Origin: JBFISM01 sp041608535
Lineage (GTDB): Bacteria; Actinomycetota; Acidimicrobiia; Spongiisociales; UBA5794
Length of the DNA: 10,635 nucleotides
NCBI GenBank assembly: GCA_041608535.1
Contig: JBFISM010000127.1
Coordinates: 1 to 10,635, forward strand
Reading direction: 5' to 3'
The notes beneath the pieces were generated by a model, which was given only the letters and a program-made list of their open reading frames with translations, was not told the origin of the DNA and did not search any database. A program made the translations under genes and the position numbers. Below are positions 1 to 6,816 of this stretch, one piece after another (the first letter of the stretch is position 1; the number at the start of each line of letters is the position of its first letter).

Positions 1-897
1 TATCTGGCACCCCCATACATCTTCGACCGTCATCGGGATCCCGGCGGCAGCGCAGACGTCGCGCGCCAGCCGGGCCCTGGTGAGCCCACCGAACTTGGTG
101 ATCTTGATGCACGCCACGTCCATGGCGTCGTCGGCCAGCGCTCGGTTCACGTCGTCGAGGGCCTGCAGCGTCTCGTCCAGCTTGAAGGCATGCGGCACCC
201 GCCGCCGCACCGAGAGATTGTCTGCATAGCGATCGCAGGGCTGCTCGAGGATGTAGTCGATTTCCGACGTGCCCAGTGCGAAGCGCAGCGCCTCGTCGCG
301 GCGCCAGCCACGGTTGGCGTCCGCCAGGATGGTCTCGCCCTGGGGGCGATGTTGCGCAACGGCTTGCAGTCGCCGGATGTCTTCGCTCGGGTCGCCGCCC
401 ACCTTCACTTGGATGTGCTCGTACCCCGCGTCGCGGAAACGAGCCGCCTGTTCGGCCATCCAGCTCGGGTCGCCTTGAGAGATCGAGCGATACATCGGCA
501 ACGACTCGTGGTGGCGGCCGCCGAGCAGCTGGTAGACGGGCAGACCGGTGGCCTTGCCCAGGATGTCCCAGCAGGCCACGTCCAGCGCCGACTTCGCATA
601 CGCGTGTCCTTGCAGTTCTCGATCCATCACGGTGTTGAGCGGACCCAACGCCGTCGGGTCGAGCCCGATGACATATGGCGCCAGGTGAGCCGTTCCGGTG
701 CGCACCCCAGGACCGTACGAGGGGAGGTAGTTGGGGCCCAGCGGAGTGGTCTCGCCCCAGCCGCTGATGCCCTCGTCGGTCTCGATCCTGATCACCGTGG
801 TGTCGGCGACGTCGATGCGGCGTCCCTTGGCCCATTGATAGCCGCCGTCGGCGAGGGGGACGTCGAGCTGGAAGACGCTGATCCTGGTGATCTTCAC
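1..897 (-). CDS. Mandelate racemase/muconate lactonizing-type enolase-superfamily enzyme, likely cis-3-hydroxyproline dehydratase or betaine epimerase type (3' end outside window)
   Basis: 299 codons are visible; the family is usually near 370, so roughly the last 70 residues lie beyond position 1. Enolase-superfamily enzymes abstract the proton alpha to a carboxylate using Mg2+. Visible motifs are an N-terminal capping domain (MKITRISVFQ at 1-10, GWGETTP at 47-52), Q-V-K at 163-165 with K165 as the strand-2 base, metal ligands D193 (ADAN), E218 (LEQP) and D241 (KLDE), and K265 (ACIKITKFGGL) as the opposite-face base. Paired lysines suit racemisation, epimerisation or syn-dehydration. The GWGE...YLP...GPGVR style resembles proteins annotated as cis-3-hydroxy-L-proline dehydratase or hydroxyproline-betaine epimerase, but this subfamily call is inference. 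The GTG start at 897 has GAGG seven bases upstream and overlaps the preceding stop (GTGA), so it is the last visible gene of the six-gene operon. An MLE-type enzyme with another acid substrate is possible. Confidence 0.85.
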   Translation of the reverse strand, partial: MKITRISVFQLDVPLADGGYQWAKGRRIDVADTTVIRIETDEGISGWGETTPLGPNYLPSYGPGVRTGTAHLAPYVIGLDPTALGPLNTVMDRELQGHAYAKSALDVACWDILGKATGLPVYQLLGGRHHESLPMYRSISQGDPSWMAEQAARFRDAGYEHIQVKVGGDPSEDIRRLQAVAQHRPQGETILADANRGWRRDEALRFALGTSEIDYILEQPCDRYADNLSVRRRVPHAFKLDETLQALDDVNRALADDAMDVACIKITKFGGLTRARLARDVCAAAGIPMTVEDVWGCQI

Positions 898-1973
898 GGT
901 GCGACCTCGATGACGATGGCGCCGACGTGCTCCTTCCGCAGGAACGCCTCTTGCGCTTCGGCCATCCGCTCCAGCGAGAACGTGGCGGCGACGACCGGTT
1001 TGATCTCGTCCCGCTCGATGTACCCGACGAGGTTCTCGAAGACGATCGGTGGCAACACGGTGGCTCCATGCATGGTGAGGTCGTGTAGGTAGAGCGTGCG
1101 GAGATCCAGCGGCACGATAGGGCCGGCGATCGCGCCGGCCGTGGTGTAGTGACCGCCGCGTCGTACCGTCTCCAGCAGCGGGGCGAACAGCTCCCCCCCG
1201 ACGACGTCGGCGAACACGTGGACACCCCCCGTTGCATCCAGGACGGCGCCGGTCACATCGGCTTGGTCTCGATCGATCACGGCCTCGGCGCCGAGGGATC
1301 GCACGGCGTCTGCCTTGGCGGCGCTGGTCAACGCCGCCACCTTGGCGCCACGGCGCTTGGCGAGCTGGACGAGCCCGCTCCCCACGCCACCCGACGCTCC
1401 CGTTACCAGCACCCACTGGCCCTCCTCGACTCCGGCTCGGTGGAGCATGTGCTCTGCGGTGGCATACGAGCAGGGGAAGCTCGCCAGCTCGACGTCGCTG
1501 AGATCGGTGTCGATCGGGTGAGCATTGACCGCCGGGACGACGACATACTCGGCATAGCCCCCATCGACTTCCGATCCCAGATAGCGCGCCTTGTCGAGCG
1601 CTCCTGACGGGTCGCGAAGCCAGGCATCAACGAGGACCCGCTGTCCGATCCTGTCCATATCGACGCCGTCGCCGACCGCCACGATGCGACCTGCCGGATC
1701 GGCGCCCTGGATGCGGGGGAACGTCAGCCCGCCACCCCACGAGCCATCCGTGTCGTGCTCACCGATGTCGTCACCCGAGGCTGAGCTCACGGTCTTCGAG
1801 TACCACCCGGTGCGTGTATTCACGTCGGTGTTGTTCATCCCACATGCCGCCACGGCGAGAAGCACCTCGCCGGGCCCGGCGTTCGGCACCGGCGTGTCGG
1901 TGCGGTACTCCAGCTTGTCCAAGCCGCCATGACCGGTGAGCACGACTGCGCGCATCGTCGCCGCCGGTGTCAT
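894..1973 (-). CDS. Zinc-independent quinone oxidoreductase-like MDR family dehydrogenase
   Basis: 359 residues of the medium-chain dehydrogenase/reductase superfamily, soluble and NAD(P)H-dependent. The N-terminal GroES-like domain holds CGMNNTD at 44-50. The Rossmann fold carries GASGGVGSG at 192-200, followed by LVQLAKRRGAKV. The catalytic-zinc GHE position reads QGADPAG (89-95) and there is no structural-zinc cysteine cluster, so it belongs to the quinone oxidoreductase/enoyl reductase branch (COG0604 type), which reduces activated double bonds or quinones. A segment at about 57-82 (WYSKTV...GSWGGG) lengthens the catalytic domain relative to short QOR proteins. The ATG at 1973 is chosen because GAGG lies eight bases upstream and it overlaps the cupin stop (ATGA); the open frame runs on to 2369 but only as a shadow of the cupin gene. 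Next to a DMSP-lyase-type cupin, an acrylate- or enoate-reducing role (as for AcuI, an MDR protein beside some DMSP lyases) is attractive but unproven. Confidence 0.9.
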   Translation of the reverse strand: MTPAATMRAVVLTGHGGLDKLEYRTDTPVPNAGPGEVLLAVAACGMNNTDVNTRTGWYSKTVSSASGDDIGEHDTDGSWGGGLTFPRIQGADPAGRIVAVGDGVDMDRIGQRVLVDAWLRDPSGALDKARYLGSEVDGGYAEYVVVPAVNAHPIDTDLSDVELASFPCSYATAEHMLHRAGVEEGQWVLVTGASGGVGSGLVQLAKRRGAKVAALTSAAKADAVRSLGAEAVIDRDQADVTGAVLDATGGVHVFADVVGGELFAPLLETVRRGGHYTTAGAIAGPIVPLDLRTLYLHDLTMHGATVLPPIVFENLVGYIERDEIKPVVAATFSLERMAEAQEAFLRKEHVGAIVIEVAP

Positions 1974-2623
1974 GACTCCATCCTCAGGTTCGGCGGGTAG
2001 AAACGCTGCCGGTAATGGTCGAGCCCCCAGATGGGGGCTGCAATCGCGCCAACCCACGTCCAGAACACGAGCATGGGGTGATCCCGGGTGCGCAAGGCAT
2101 GCACCTCGTTGGGCTCCTGGATCGTGGCGGAGCCGGGATCCAGGGTCGACCACACACCGTCCTTGGCGAACAACGGATCGCCATTCACCGTCAGGTACAG
2201 CTCCCGCGCTTCGTGGCCGTGATCGCTGTAATCGGTGTTGGGTGCGACCACGAATACACCAAAGGCTATCGAGTCCGACTCGATGGGCGCAGCCGGCCCG
2301 GCCAGCATGCCGGTCGCCATCTTGCCCAAGAACGGCTCCGCCCATGGACTCGGCAGGTAGTCGGTCCACCGTAGATGCGGCTCGAGAGGGGCCAGTGCGG
2401 CGGCGAGCTCCTGGGTGACCGGCGGAGCGGAGCCGATCGCCTCCGCAAACAACGTGCGGGTGTCGGCGAGCGGTGACGGGGGCGGGCGGTAGGCGCGACG
2501 CCCTGTAGCCGTCCAGCGGCGAAGGCCGTCGGCTATCGGGTCGTGGCTGAGGTCGGCAGCATCGAGCAGAGTCAGGGCCGCGGCGACGGCCTTGTGAGCC
2601 TGTGCCACGACCGGCGGGGTCAT
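1970..2623 (-). CDS. DMSP lyase family cupin (DddL/DddW/DddK-type)
   Basis: 217 residues with a helical N-terminal part and a C-terminal single-domain cupin. The cupin metal site is complete: H135, H137, E141 and H175, with Y143 as candidate catalytic base (YSDHGHEARELYLTVNG, then NEVHALRT). The spacing H-x-H-x3-E-x-Y-x31-H is, from memory, the same as in the DMSP lyases DddW and DddK, and the overall length and N-terminal extension resemble DddL/DddQ (family PF16867). Known members cleave dimethylsulfoniopropionate to dimethyl sulfide and acrylate using a divalent metal. Family membership does not prove DMSP is the substrate: DMSP cleavage is a side activity in parts of this cupin group, and here it sits in an operon of amine-handling enzymes. 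It could instead eliminate a trimethylammonium or other leaving group, or act as a lyase or isomerase. ATG start one base after the upstream stop (TGA-G-ATG); stop shared with the next gene (ATGA). Confidence 0.8.
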   Translation of the reverse strand: MTPPVVAQAHKAVAAALTLLDAADLSHDPIADGLRRWTATGRRAYRPPPSPLADTRTLFAEAIGSAPPVTQELAAALAPLEPHLRWTDYLPSPWAEPFLGKMATGMLAGPAAPIESDSIAFGVFVVAPNTDYSDHGHEARELYLTVNGDPLFAKDGVWSTLDPGSATIQEPNEVHALRTRDHPMLVFWTWVGAIAAPIWGLDHYRQRFYPPNLRMES

Positions 2624-2624
2624 C

Positions 2625-3005
2625 TCAGCTCGTCTCGACGTCGGCGAGCACGCGGCGAGCTATGCGGAAGCATTCCACACCGGCGGGCACGCCACAGTAC
2701 GCCGTGATCTGATGGAGCACCGAACGCAGCTCGTCCCTGGAGAGGCCGTTGGTGATGGCGGCGCGAAAGTGCAGCTCCCACTCGTGCATACGTCCCAGTG
2801 CAGCGATCATGCCGAGGTTGATCATCGACCGCTCCCGGTAGGTGAGCACATCGTCACCCCAGGCGAGGCCCCAGCAGAACTCGGTGACCACCTCTTGGAA
2901 CTCTCGATTGAAGTCATCCGCCGCCGCCAGGTTGGCGTCGACATACTCCTCGCCCAACACCGCTCTGCGGGCAGCGAGCCCGCGGTCGAACCGTTCGCTG
3001 CTCAT
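2625..3005 (-). CDS. Carboxymuconolactone decarboxylase (CMD) family protein
   Basis: 126 residues, all helical, matching the CMD/AhpD-like fold (PF02627). The diagnostic block runs from TYRERSMINLGMIAALGR (about 55-72) through HEWELHFRAAITNGLSRDELRSVLHQITAYCGVPAGVECFRIARRVL (74-120). It has H79 and H98 but lacks the C-x2-C pair of AhpD-type peroxidase partners, so it resembles the PcaC branch, whose founding member decarboxylates 4-carboxymuconolactone in protocatechuate breakdown. No other protocatechuate gene is present, so the true substrate is unknown; many CMD homologues sit in unrelated catabolic operons, acting on unsaturated lactones or keto acids. The ATG at 3005 is preceded by GGAGGG at close spacing and overlaps the aminotransferase stop (ATGA). 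The open frame continues upstream to 3230 only as an out-of-frame shadow of the aminotransferase. Confidence 0.86.
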   Translation of the reverse strand: MSSERFDRGLAARRAVLGEEYVDANLAAADDFNREFQEVVTEFCWGLAWGDDVLTYRERSMINLGMIAALGRMHEWELHFRAAITNGLSRDELRSVLHQITAYCGVPAGVECFRIARRVLADVETS

Positions 3006-4300
3006 GACCCTCCGTCCAATCTGACTTGGCGGCAGACCGCATCGACCGCCTCGATCGTCCTTTCGAAATCCTCGTCGGTGTGCGCCGAAGACACGAAGCG
3101 CCGCAGGCCGGGGATGATGTTGATTCCTTGCCGCATCAGCTCCGTGTCGAGGGCGACGTTGGCGGCTCGATCTGACGTCAGCAGATCCGTGTAGCTCTGC
3201 GGTGGGGCAGCTATGTGCATGATGTGCCACAGTGATCCGATGGTGGACACGATGGCCGGGTGGCCGTGCTTCTCGAGCACGTCGCCGATGGCCGTGCCGA
3301 ATTGTTCCGTGCGTTCGTTGAGCCGGTGGTAGAAGCCGGGGGAGCGCAGCTCGCGGAGCGCCGCCAGCCCGGCTGCCGCGCCGACGGGGTTGCCGTGCAA
3401 CGTGCCGGACGCATACACATACCCCTCAGTTCCCTTGCGGCGCGGATCGGCCTGCTCGATCACGTCGGCCCGCCCGACGACGGCACCGCCGGAGAGCCCG
3501 CCACCGATGATCTTCCCGTAGCTGGCGATGTCGGCCTTCACGCCGAAGTGTTCCTGAGCCCCGCCGTACGCTAGGCGGAACCCGGTGACCACCTCGTCGA
3601 AGATGAGCAGTGCACCGACATCGTCGGAAAGCCGGCGCAAGCCGGCGAGGAACCCCGGCTGCGGCGAGATTATGCGCTGGACGGGCTCGGCGATGATTCC
3701 GGCGATGTCGACGGCGTGATCGGCGACGAGGCTGCGGAGACGGTCGAGATCGTTGTAGGGGGCGACGAGCATCGTCTCGGCGACGGCATCTGGTGTGCCA
3801 TGGGTGAAGGGGGAGCTGTGCGGATATGGACTGGGTTCCGCCGGCGTGACACCGATGCCGGCGTAGTCGTGGTTTCCGTGGAAGGCACCTTCGAACTTGA
3901 GGATCTTGGCGCGGCCGGTGTAGGCGCGCGCCATCCGCATCGCATACGCCGTGGCCTCCGAGCCGGTGGTGGTGAACACCATGCGTTCGGCGCCGGGAAC
4001 GGCGTCGACGATCTCCGCCGCCAGCTCGATCGCCACGTCGCTCAAGGCTGCATACTGGTGGAGGCTGCGGGCTGCTTGCCGTTGCACGGCTTCGACGATC
4101 GCCGGATGCTGGTGTCCGAGGATGAGGGCACCGGCGCCGCAGATGTAGTCGATCCACTCCCGGCCACCGACATCGGTGATCCGAGAGCCCGACGCCGTGG
4201 CGATCGTCATTCGCAGGTCCTGCGGGTTGAGCCGCGTCCCCAGCGCCCCACCCGGCAACACCCGCTCGGCGATCTCCCGGTACTCAGCAGGGGACTTCAT
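3002..4300 (-). CDS. Class III PLP-dependent aminotransferase, glutamate-1-semialdehyde aminomutase-like
   Basis: 432 residues, typical length for the family, cytosolic. TTGSEAT at 111-117 binds the PLP phosphate, E205 lies in IIAEPV, D235 in LIFDEVVTGFR pairs with the PLP pyridine nitrogen, and K263 in ASYGKIIGGG forms the Schiff base. FEGAFHGNHDY (136-146) and ASGTLHGNP are also typical. Overall sequence character is closest to the HemL-like branch (glutamate-1-semialdehyde 2,1-aminomutase), but the catabolic operon argues against tetrapyrrole synthesis; members of this branch also act as omega-, beta- or gamma-amino-acid transaminases. It may remove the amino group left after N-demethylation or ring opening of the pathway substrate (inference). 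The ATG at 4300 has AGAGGG seven bases upstream and overlaps the flavoenzyme stop (ATGA); the 3' end overlaps the CMD start in the same way, so translation is probably coupled on both sides. Confidence 0.9.
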   Translation of the reverse strand: MKSPAEYREIAERVLPGGALGTRLNPQDLRMTIATASGSRITDVGGREWIDYICGAGALILGHQHPAIVEAVQRQAARSLHQYAALSDVAIELAAEIVDAVPGAERMVFTTTGSEATAYAMRMARAYTGRAKILKFEGAFHGNHDYAGIGVTPAEPSPYPHSSPFTHGTPDAVAETMLVAPYNDLDRLRSLVADHAVDIAGIIAEPVQRIISPQPGFLAGLRRLSDDVGALLIFDEVVTGFRLAYGGAQEHFGVKADIASYGKIIGGGLSGGAVVGRADVIEQADPRRKGTEGYVYASGTLHGNPVGAAAGLAALRELRSPGFYHRLNERTEQFGTAIGDVLEKHGHPAIVSTIGSLWHIMHIAAPPQSYTDLLTSDRAANVALDTELMRQGINIIPGLRRFVSSAHTDEDFERTIEAVDAVCRQVRLDGGS

Positions 4301-6720
4301 GCGCGTGCCCTCTTGTGCTGTGGGTCCCAGACGGCCTCGGGGAGCACAACCGCGGGGCGGGGCTTGCCCAGTACCCAGACGGACAGTTCGGTGCCGGGGG
4401 CTGCCTGGTCAGGGTCGACATACGCCCAGGCGAGGCTCTTGCCGGTGCCGAAGCCGTAGCCACCGGTGGTGACGACGCCAACGCGGCGCTCACCGGAGAA
4501 CACCGCCTCGCCACCGAGACAGTCGGCGTTCGTCGTGCCGACGTCGATGTCGAGATACACCAGCATCCAGCGCGGGTTGCTCATGTTGGCGAGGAGCGCC
4601 TCCTTGCCGATGAAGTCCTTGTCGAGCTTGACGAAACGCATGAGCCCGGCTTCGTAGGCGGTGACCTCGTTGGTCATGTCGGCCGAGACCTTGTACGCCT
4701 GCTCCATCCGCATCGAACTGAGCGCATGCGTCCCGAAGAACCCGATCCCGAGCGGCTCCCCGGCTTCGACGATGGCGTCGAACACCTCGACCATGCGGTC
4801 CATTGGGACGTGCAGCTCCCAGCCGAGTTCGCCGGTGAAGGACACCCGAAGCGCCCGCAGCGCCACGTCGGCCACCTCGATGTCTCGTACCGACAGCCAG
4901 GAGGATGCGGCGTTGCCCAGGTCGGCATCGGTGAGCTTGGCGAGCAGCGTGCGGCTCTCCGGACCCGCCACCGACAGCACGCCAAGATCGCTGGAGACGT
5001 TGCTGATGGTTGCTGCCTCGTCCTCGACGTGATGGCGCATCCAATCCTCGAAGCGCACCTCGCCTGCGGCAGCGCCGACCAGATAGAAGTGGTCGTCGGC
5101 AAGTCGGGCGATCGTGAACTCGATCTCCACCATGCCTGCGTCCGTGAGCATGTAGGTGAGCCCCATCCGTCCCACCCTGGGCAGCCGGTTCGTGGTGAGC
5201 CGATCCAGCAACGCCGCTGCGTCCGGACCGGTCACGTCGTACTTGGCGAAGGCGGTGAGGTCGGCGACGCCCACCGACGCTCGGACAATTGCTACCTCCT
5301 TCGCTACCGGCTCATGCCACCGCGGGCGCTGGAAGGCGTGAATGTCCTCGACCGGCCAGTCCTCGGGGGCGAACCAGCGAGGACGCTCCCAGCCGAACAC
5401 CTCCTCGAACACTGCGCGACGCTCCGCCATCCGTTCGTACACCGCAGACGTGCGGTAGGGCCGGCCCGCCATCCGATTGAGACCGGGATACGGGATCTCG
5501 TGCCGCAGCAGGTAGTCCTCCTGGGCCTTGGTGCGGTTGTACTCGGGGGTGGCGAAGTCGCCATAGCGGCGAGGATCGAAGGCGCGAAGGTTCTGGATGG
5601 TGGCGCCGCGCACGATCCACTTGGCGAGGAACATCGTGGCTCCGGGCCCCCAGGCGATTCCGACTTGGGTGCCATTGCAGTACCAGTAGTTGCGGAGCCG
5701 TGGCGCCGGTCCCAGCAGCATGTTGCCGTCGGGGGGATGGGTGATCGCACCGTGGATCGCCCGTTGGATTCCGTAGCCGGCCAGCAAAGGCATGCGCTCG
5801 AACGCCGCTTCCAGCCAGGGTGCGATCCGGTCGTAGTCGGGGGGGAACAGGTGATGGTCGGCATCCCACGGCGTCCCGTCCTCCCACACCGAGTTCGGGT
5901 TGGCCTTTTCGTAGATCCCGATGAGGCCGCATGCGCGCTCCATCCGGATGTAGCCGGAGACGTGAGCGTCGTCACGGACCACAGGCAGCTCCGTGTCGAG
6001 CGCCGCCAGCTCGGGGACCTCCTCGGTCACGAAGTAGTGGTGCGTCATTGGAATGATGGGAACGGATAGCCCCACCCACTCGCCGATCTGGCGTGCGTAG
6101 GTTCCGGCCGCGTTCACGAGTACCTCACACGTGTATGACCCACGTTCTGTGTCGACCCGCCACGTACCGTCGTCGCGCTGCACGGTGTTGGTGACGAGGG
6201 TGTTGCGCTGCACCGTGGCGCCGTCGGCGCGGGCGCCGGCGACGAAGGCCTGGGTGGCGCTGGCCGGGTCGACGTGGCCGTCGTCCGGGGTGTACAGCGC
6301 ACCGATGACACCGTCGATGTTGTAGAACGGGTGCAGCTCGGCGATGCGCCGCGGGTCGACGAGCTCCATCCGATTCCCGACACCGACCCCCACAGACAGC
6401 GTGTACCTGAGCCAGTCGTACTCGTCGGGGTGATACGCCAGCCGGAGCGAGCCGCTGTTGTGCCAGCTCACCGCTTGCCCGGTCTCCTCTTCGAGCTCGG
6501 CATATTTCTGAACGCCATACCGGGTCATCGAGGCGAGGCCGTAGCTCGAGGTGGAGTGGGTGATCTGACCGGCGGCGTGCCAGGTCGATCCCGAAGCCAG
6601 CTCGCCCTTCTCGAGGAGGAGACAATCGCTCCACCCTTCGCGCGTCAGGTGGTAGAGGAGCGAGGTCCCCATGATTCCGCCACCGATGACGATGGCCTTG
6701 TAGTCGGCGCCCACTCGCAC
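4297..6720 (-). CDS. Dimethylglycine/sarcosine dehydrogenase-like FAD oxidoreductase fused to GcvT domain
   Basis: 807 residues, close to the roughly 820 of bacterial dimethylglycine dehydrogenases. The N-terminal DAO domain (about 8-370) has VIGGGIMGTS at 11-20 for FAD binding and GSTWHAAG at 44-51, whose H48 is the usual covalent FAD attachment site. A linker (about 370-425) precedes a C-terminal GcvT/GCV_T_C half that binds tetrahydrofolate, with blocks such as VTGPDAAALLDRLTTNRL, VSFTGELGWELHVP and TAYEAGLMRFVKLDKDFIGKEAL. Such enzymes oxidise an N-methyl group and pass the C1 unit to tetrahydrofolate as 5,10-methylene-THF. The substrate could be dimethylglycine, sarcosine or another N-methyl amino acid. 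It is the first gene of the operon. GTG at 6720 is used here; an alternative in-frame GTG at 6714 has GGAG five bases upstream and would drop two residues. A twin operator lies 26-73 bases upstream of the start. Confidence 0.91.
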   Translation of the reverse strand: MRVGADYKAIVIGGGIMGTSLLYHLTREGWSDCLLLEKGELASGSTWHAAGQITHSTSSYGLASMTRYGVQKYAELEEETGQAVSWHNSGSLRLAYHPDEYDWLRYTLSVGVGVGNRMELVDPRRIAELHPFYNIDGVIGALYTPDDGHVDPASATQAFVAGARADGATVQRNTLVTNTVQRDDGTWRVDTERGSYTCEVLVNAAGTYARQIGEWVGLSVPIIPMTHHYFVTEEVPELAALDTELPVVRDDAHVSGYIRMERACGLIGIYEKANPNSVWEDGTPWDADHHLFPPDYDRIAPWLEAAFERMPLLAGYGIQRAIHGAITHPPDGNMLLGPAPRLRNYWYCNGTQVGIAWGPGATMFLAKWIVRGATIQNLRAFDPRRYGDFATPEYNRTKAQEDYLLRHEIPYPGLNRMAGRPYRTSAVYERMAERRAVFEEVFGWERPRWFAPEDWPVEDIHAFQRPRWHEPVAKEVAIVRASVGVADLTAFAKYDVTGPDAAALLDRLTTNRLPRVGRMGLTYMLTDAGMVEIEFTIARLADDHFYLVGAAAGEVRFEDWMRHHVEDEAATISNVSSDLGVLSVAGPESRTLLAKLTDADLGNAASSWLSVRDIEVADVALRALRVSFTGELGWELHVPMDRMVEVFDAIVEAGEPLGIGFFGTHALSSMRMEQAYKVSADMTNEVTAYEAGLMRFVKLDKDFIGKEALLANMSNPRWMLVYLDIDVGTTNADCLGGEAVFSGERRVGVVTTGGYGFGTGKSLAWAYVDPDQAAPGTELSVWVLGKPRPAVVLPEAVWDPQHKRARA

Positions 6721-6722
6721 TC

Positions 6723-6731
6723 CGCTTCGCG
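6723..6731 (-). promoter_or_regulatory. Leader 9-mer CGCGAAGCG in front of the operon start
   Basis: On the minus strand CGCGAAGCG ends two bases before the GTG at 6720. The same nine bases end two bases before the ATG of the RpiR gene at 8069. CGC and GCG can pair around a GAA triloop, but the stem is very short. Role unknown: it may be a weak ribosome-binding element, part of a regulatory site, or a leader sequence shared by descent. Confidence 0.4.
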
Positions 6732-6745
6732 TAGCCGCTACCAGT

Positions 6746-6793
6746 TTGGTACAAGCGTACGAGCCTCGCCACCGGATCGTACGTTCGTACCAA
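6746..6793. promoter_or_regulatory. Twin-palindrome operator upstream of the six-gene operon
   Basis: Two 17-base arms form an inverted repeat: TTGGTACAAGCGTACGA (6746-6762) and TCGTACGTTCGTACCAA (6777-6793), mirror images with two mismatches, separated by 14 bases. Each arm also contains its own GTAC-N4-GTAC element (6749-6760 and 6779-6790), with centres exactly 30 bp apart, about three helical turns. It lies between the CBS gene stop and the flavoenzyme start. A TANNNT hexamer (TACGCT, minus strand, 6759-6754) falls inside the proximal arm and would be a possible -10 box masked by bound regulator; no convincing -35 box is seen. A related site spans the RpiR gene start, so the RpiR protein is the natural candidate to bind here, probably as a dimer of dimers (inference). 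Confidence 0.75.
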
Positions 6794-6816
6794 GTTGGGG
6801 GTGGGGGGTCCGCCTG

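Noticed and set aside
190..1092. 300-residue plus-strand open frame
   Set aside because: It lies antisense to the enolase-superfamily gene, whose catalytic motifs are intact; its own translation has low-complexity Arg/Ala-rich content and no family motif.
1974..2369. N-terminal extension of the MDR gene
   Set aside because: The extra 132 codons are a shadow of the cupin gene; ATG 1973 has a good ribosome-binding site and the MDR domain begins there.
3006..3230. N-terminal extension of the CMD gene
   Set aside because: Out-of-frame reading of the aminotransferase C-terminus; the CMD domain and its GGAGGG site place the start at 3005.
4315..6069. 584-residue plus-strand open frame
   Set aside because: Mirror of the flavoenzyme gene in a GC-rich genome; no recognisable domain, and the opposite strand has clear FAD and GcvT motifs.
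6794..6809. G-rich run (G5-T-G6) as a G-quadruplex or terminator element
   Set aside because: Only two adjacent G runs are present, with no paired stem; too little to support a structure.
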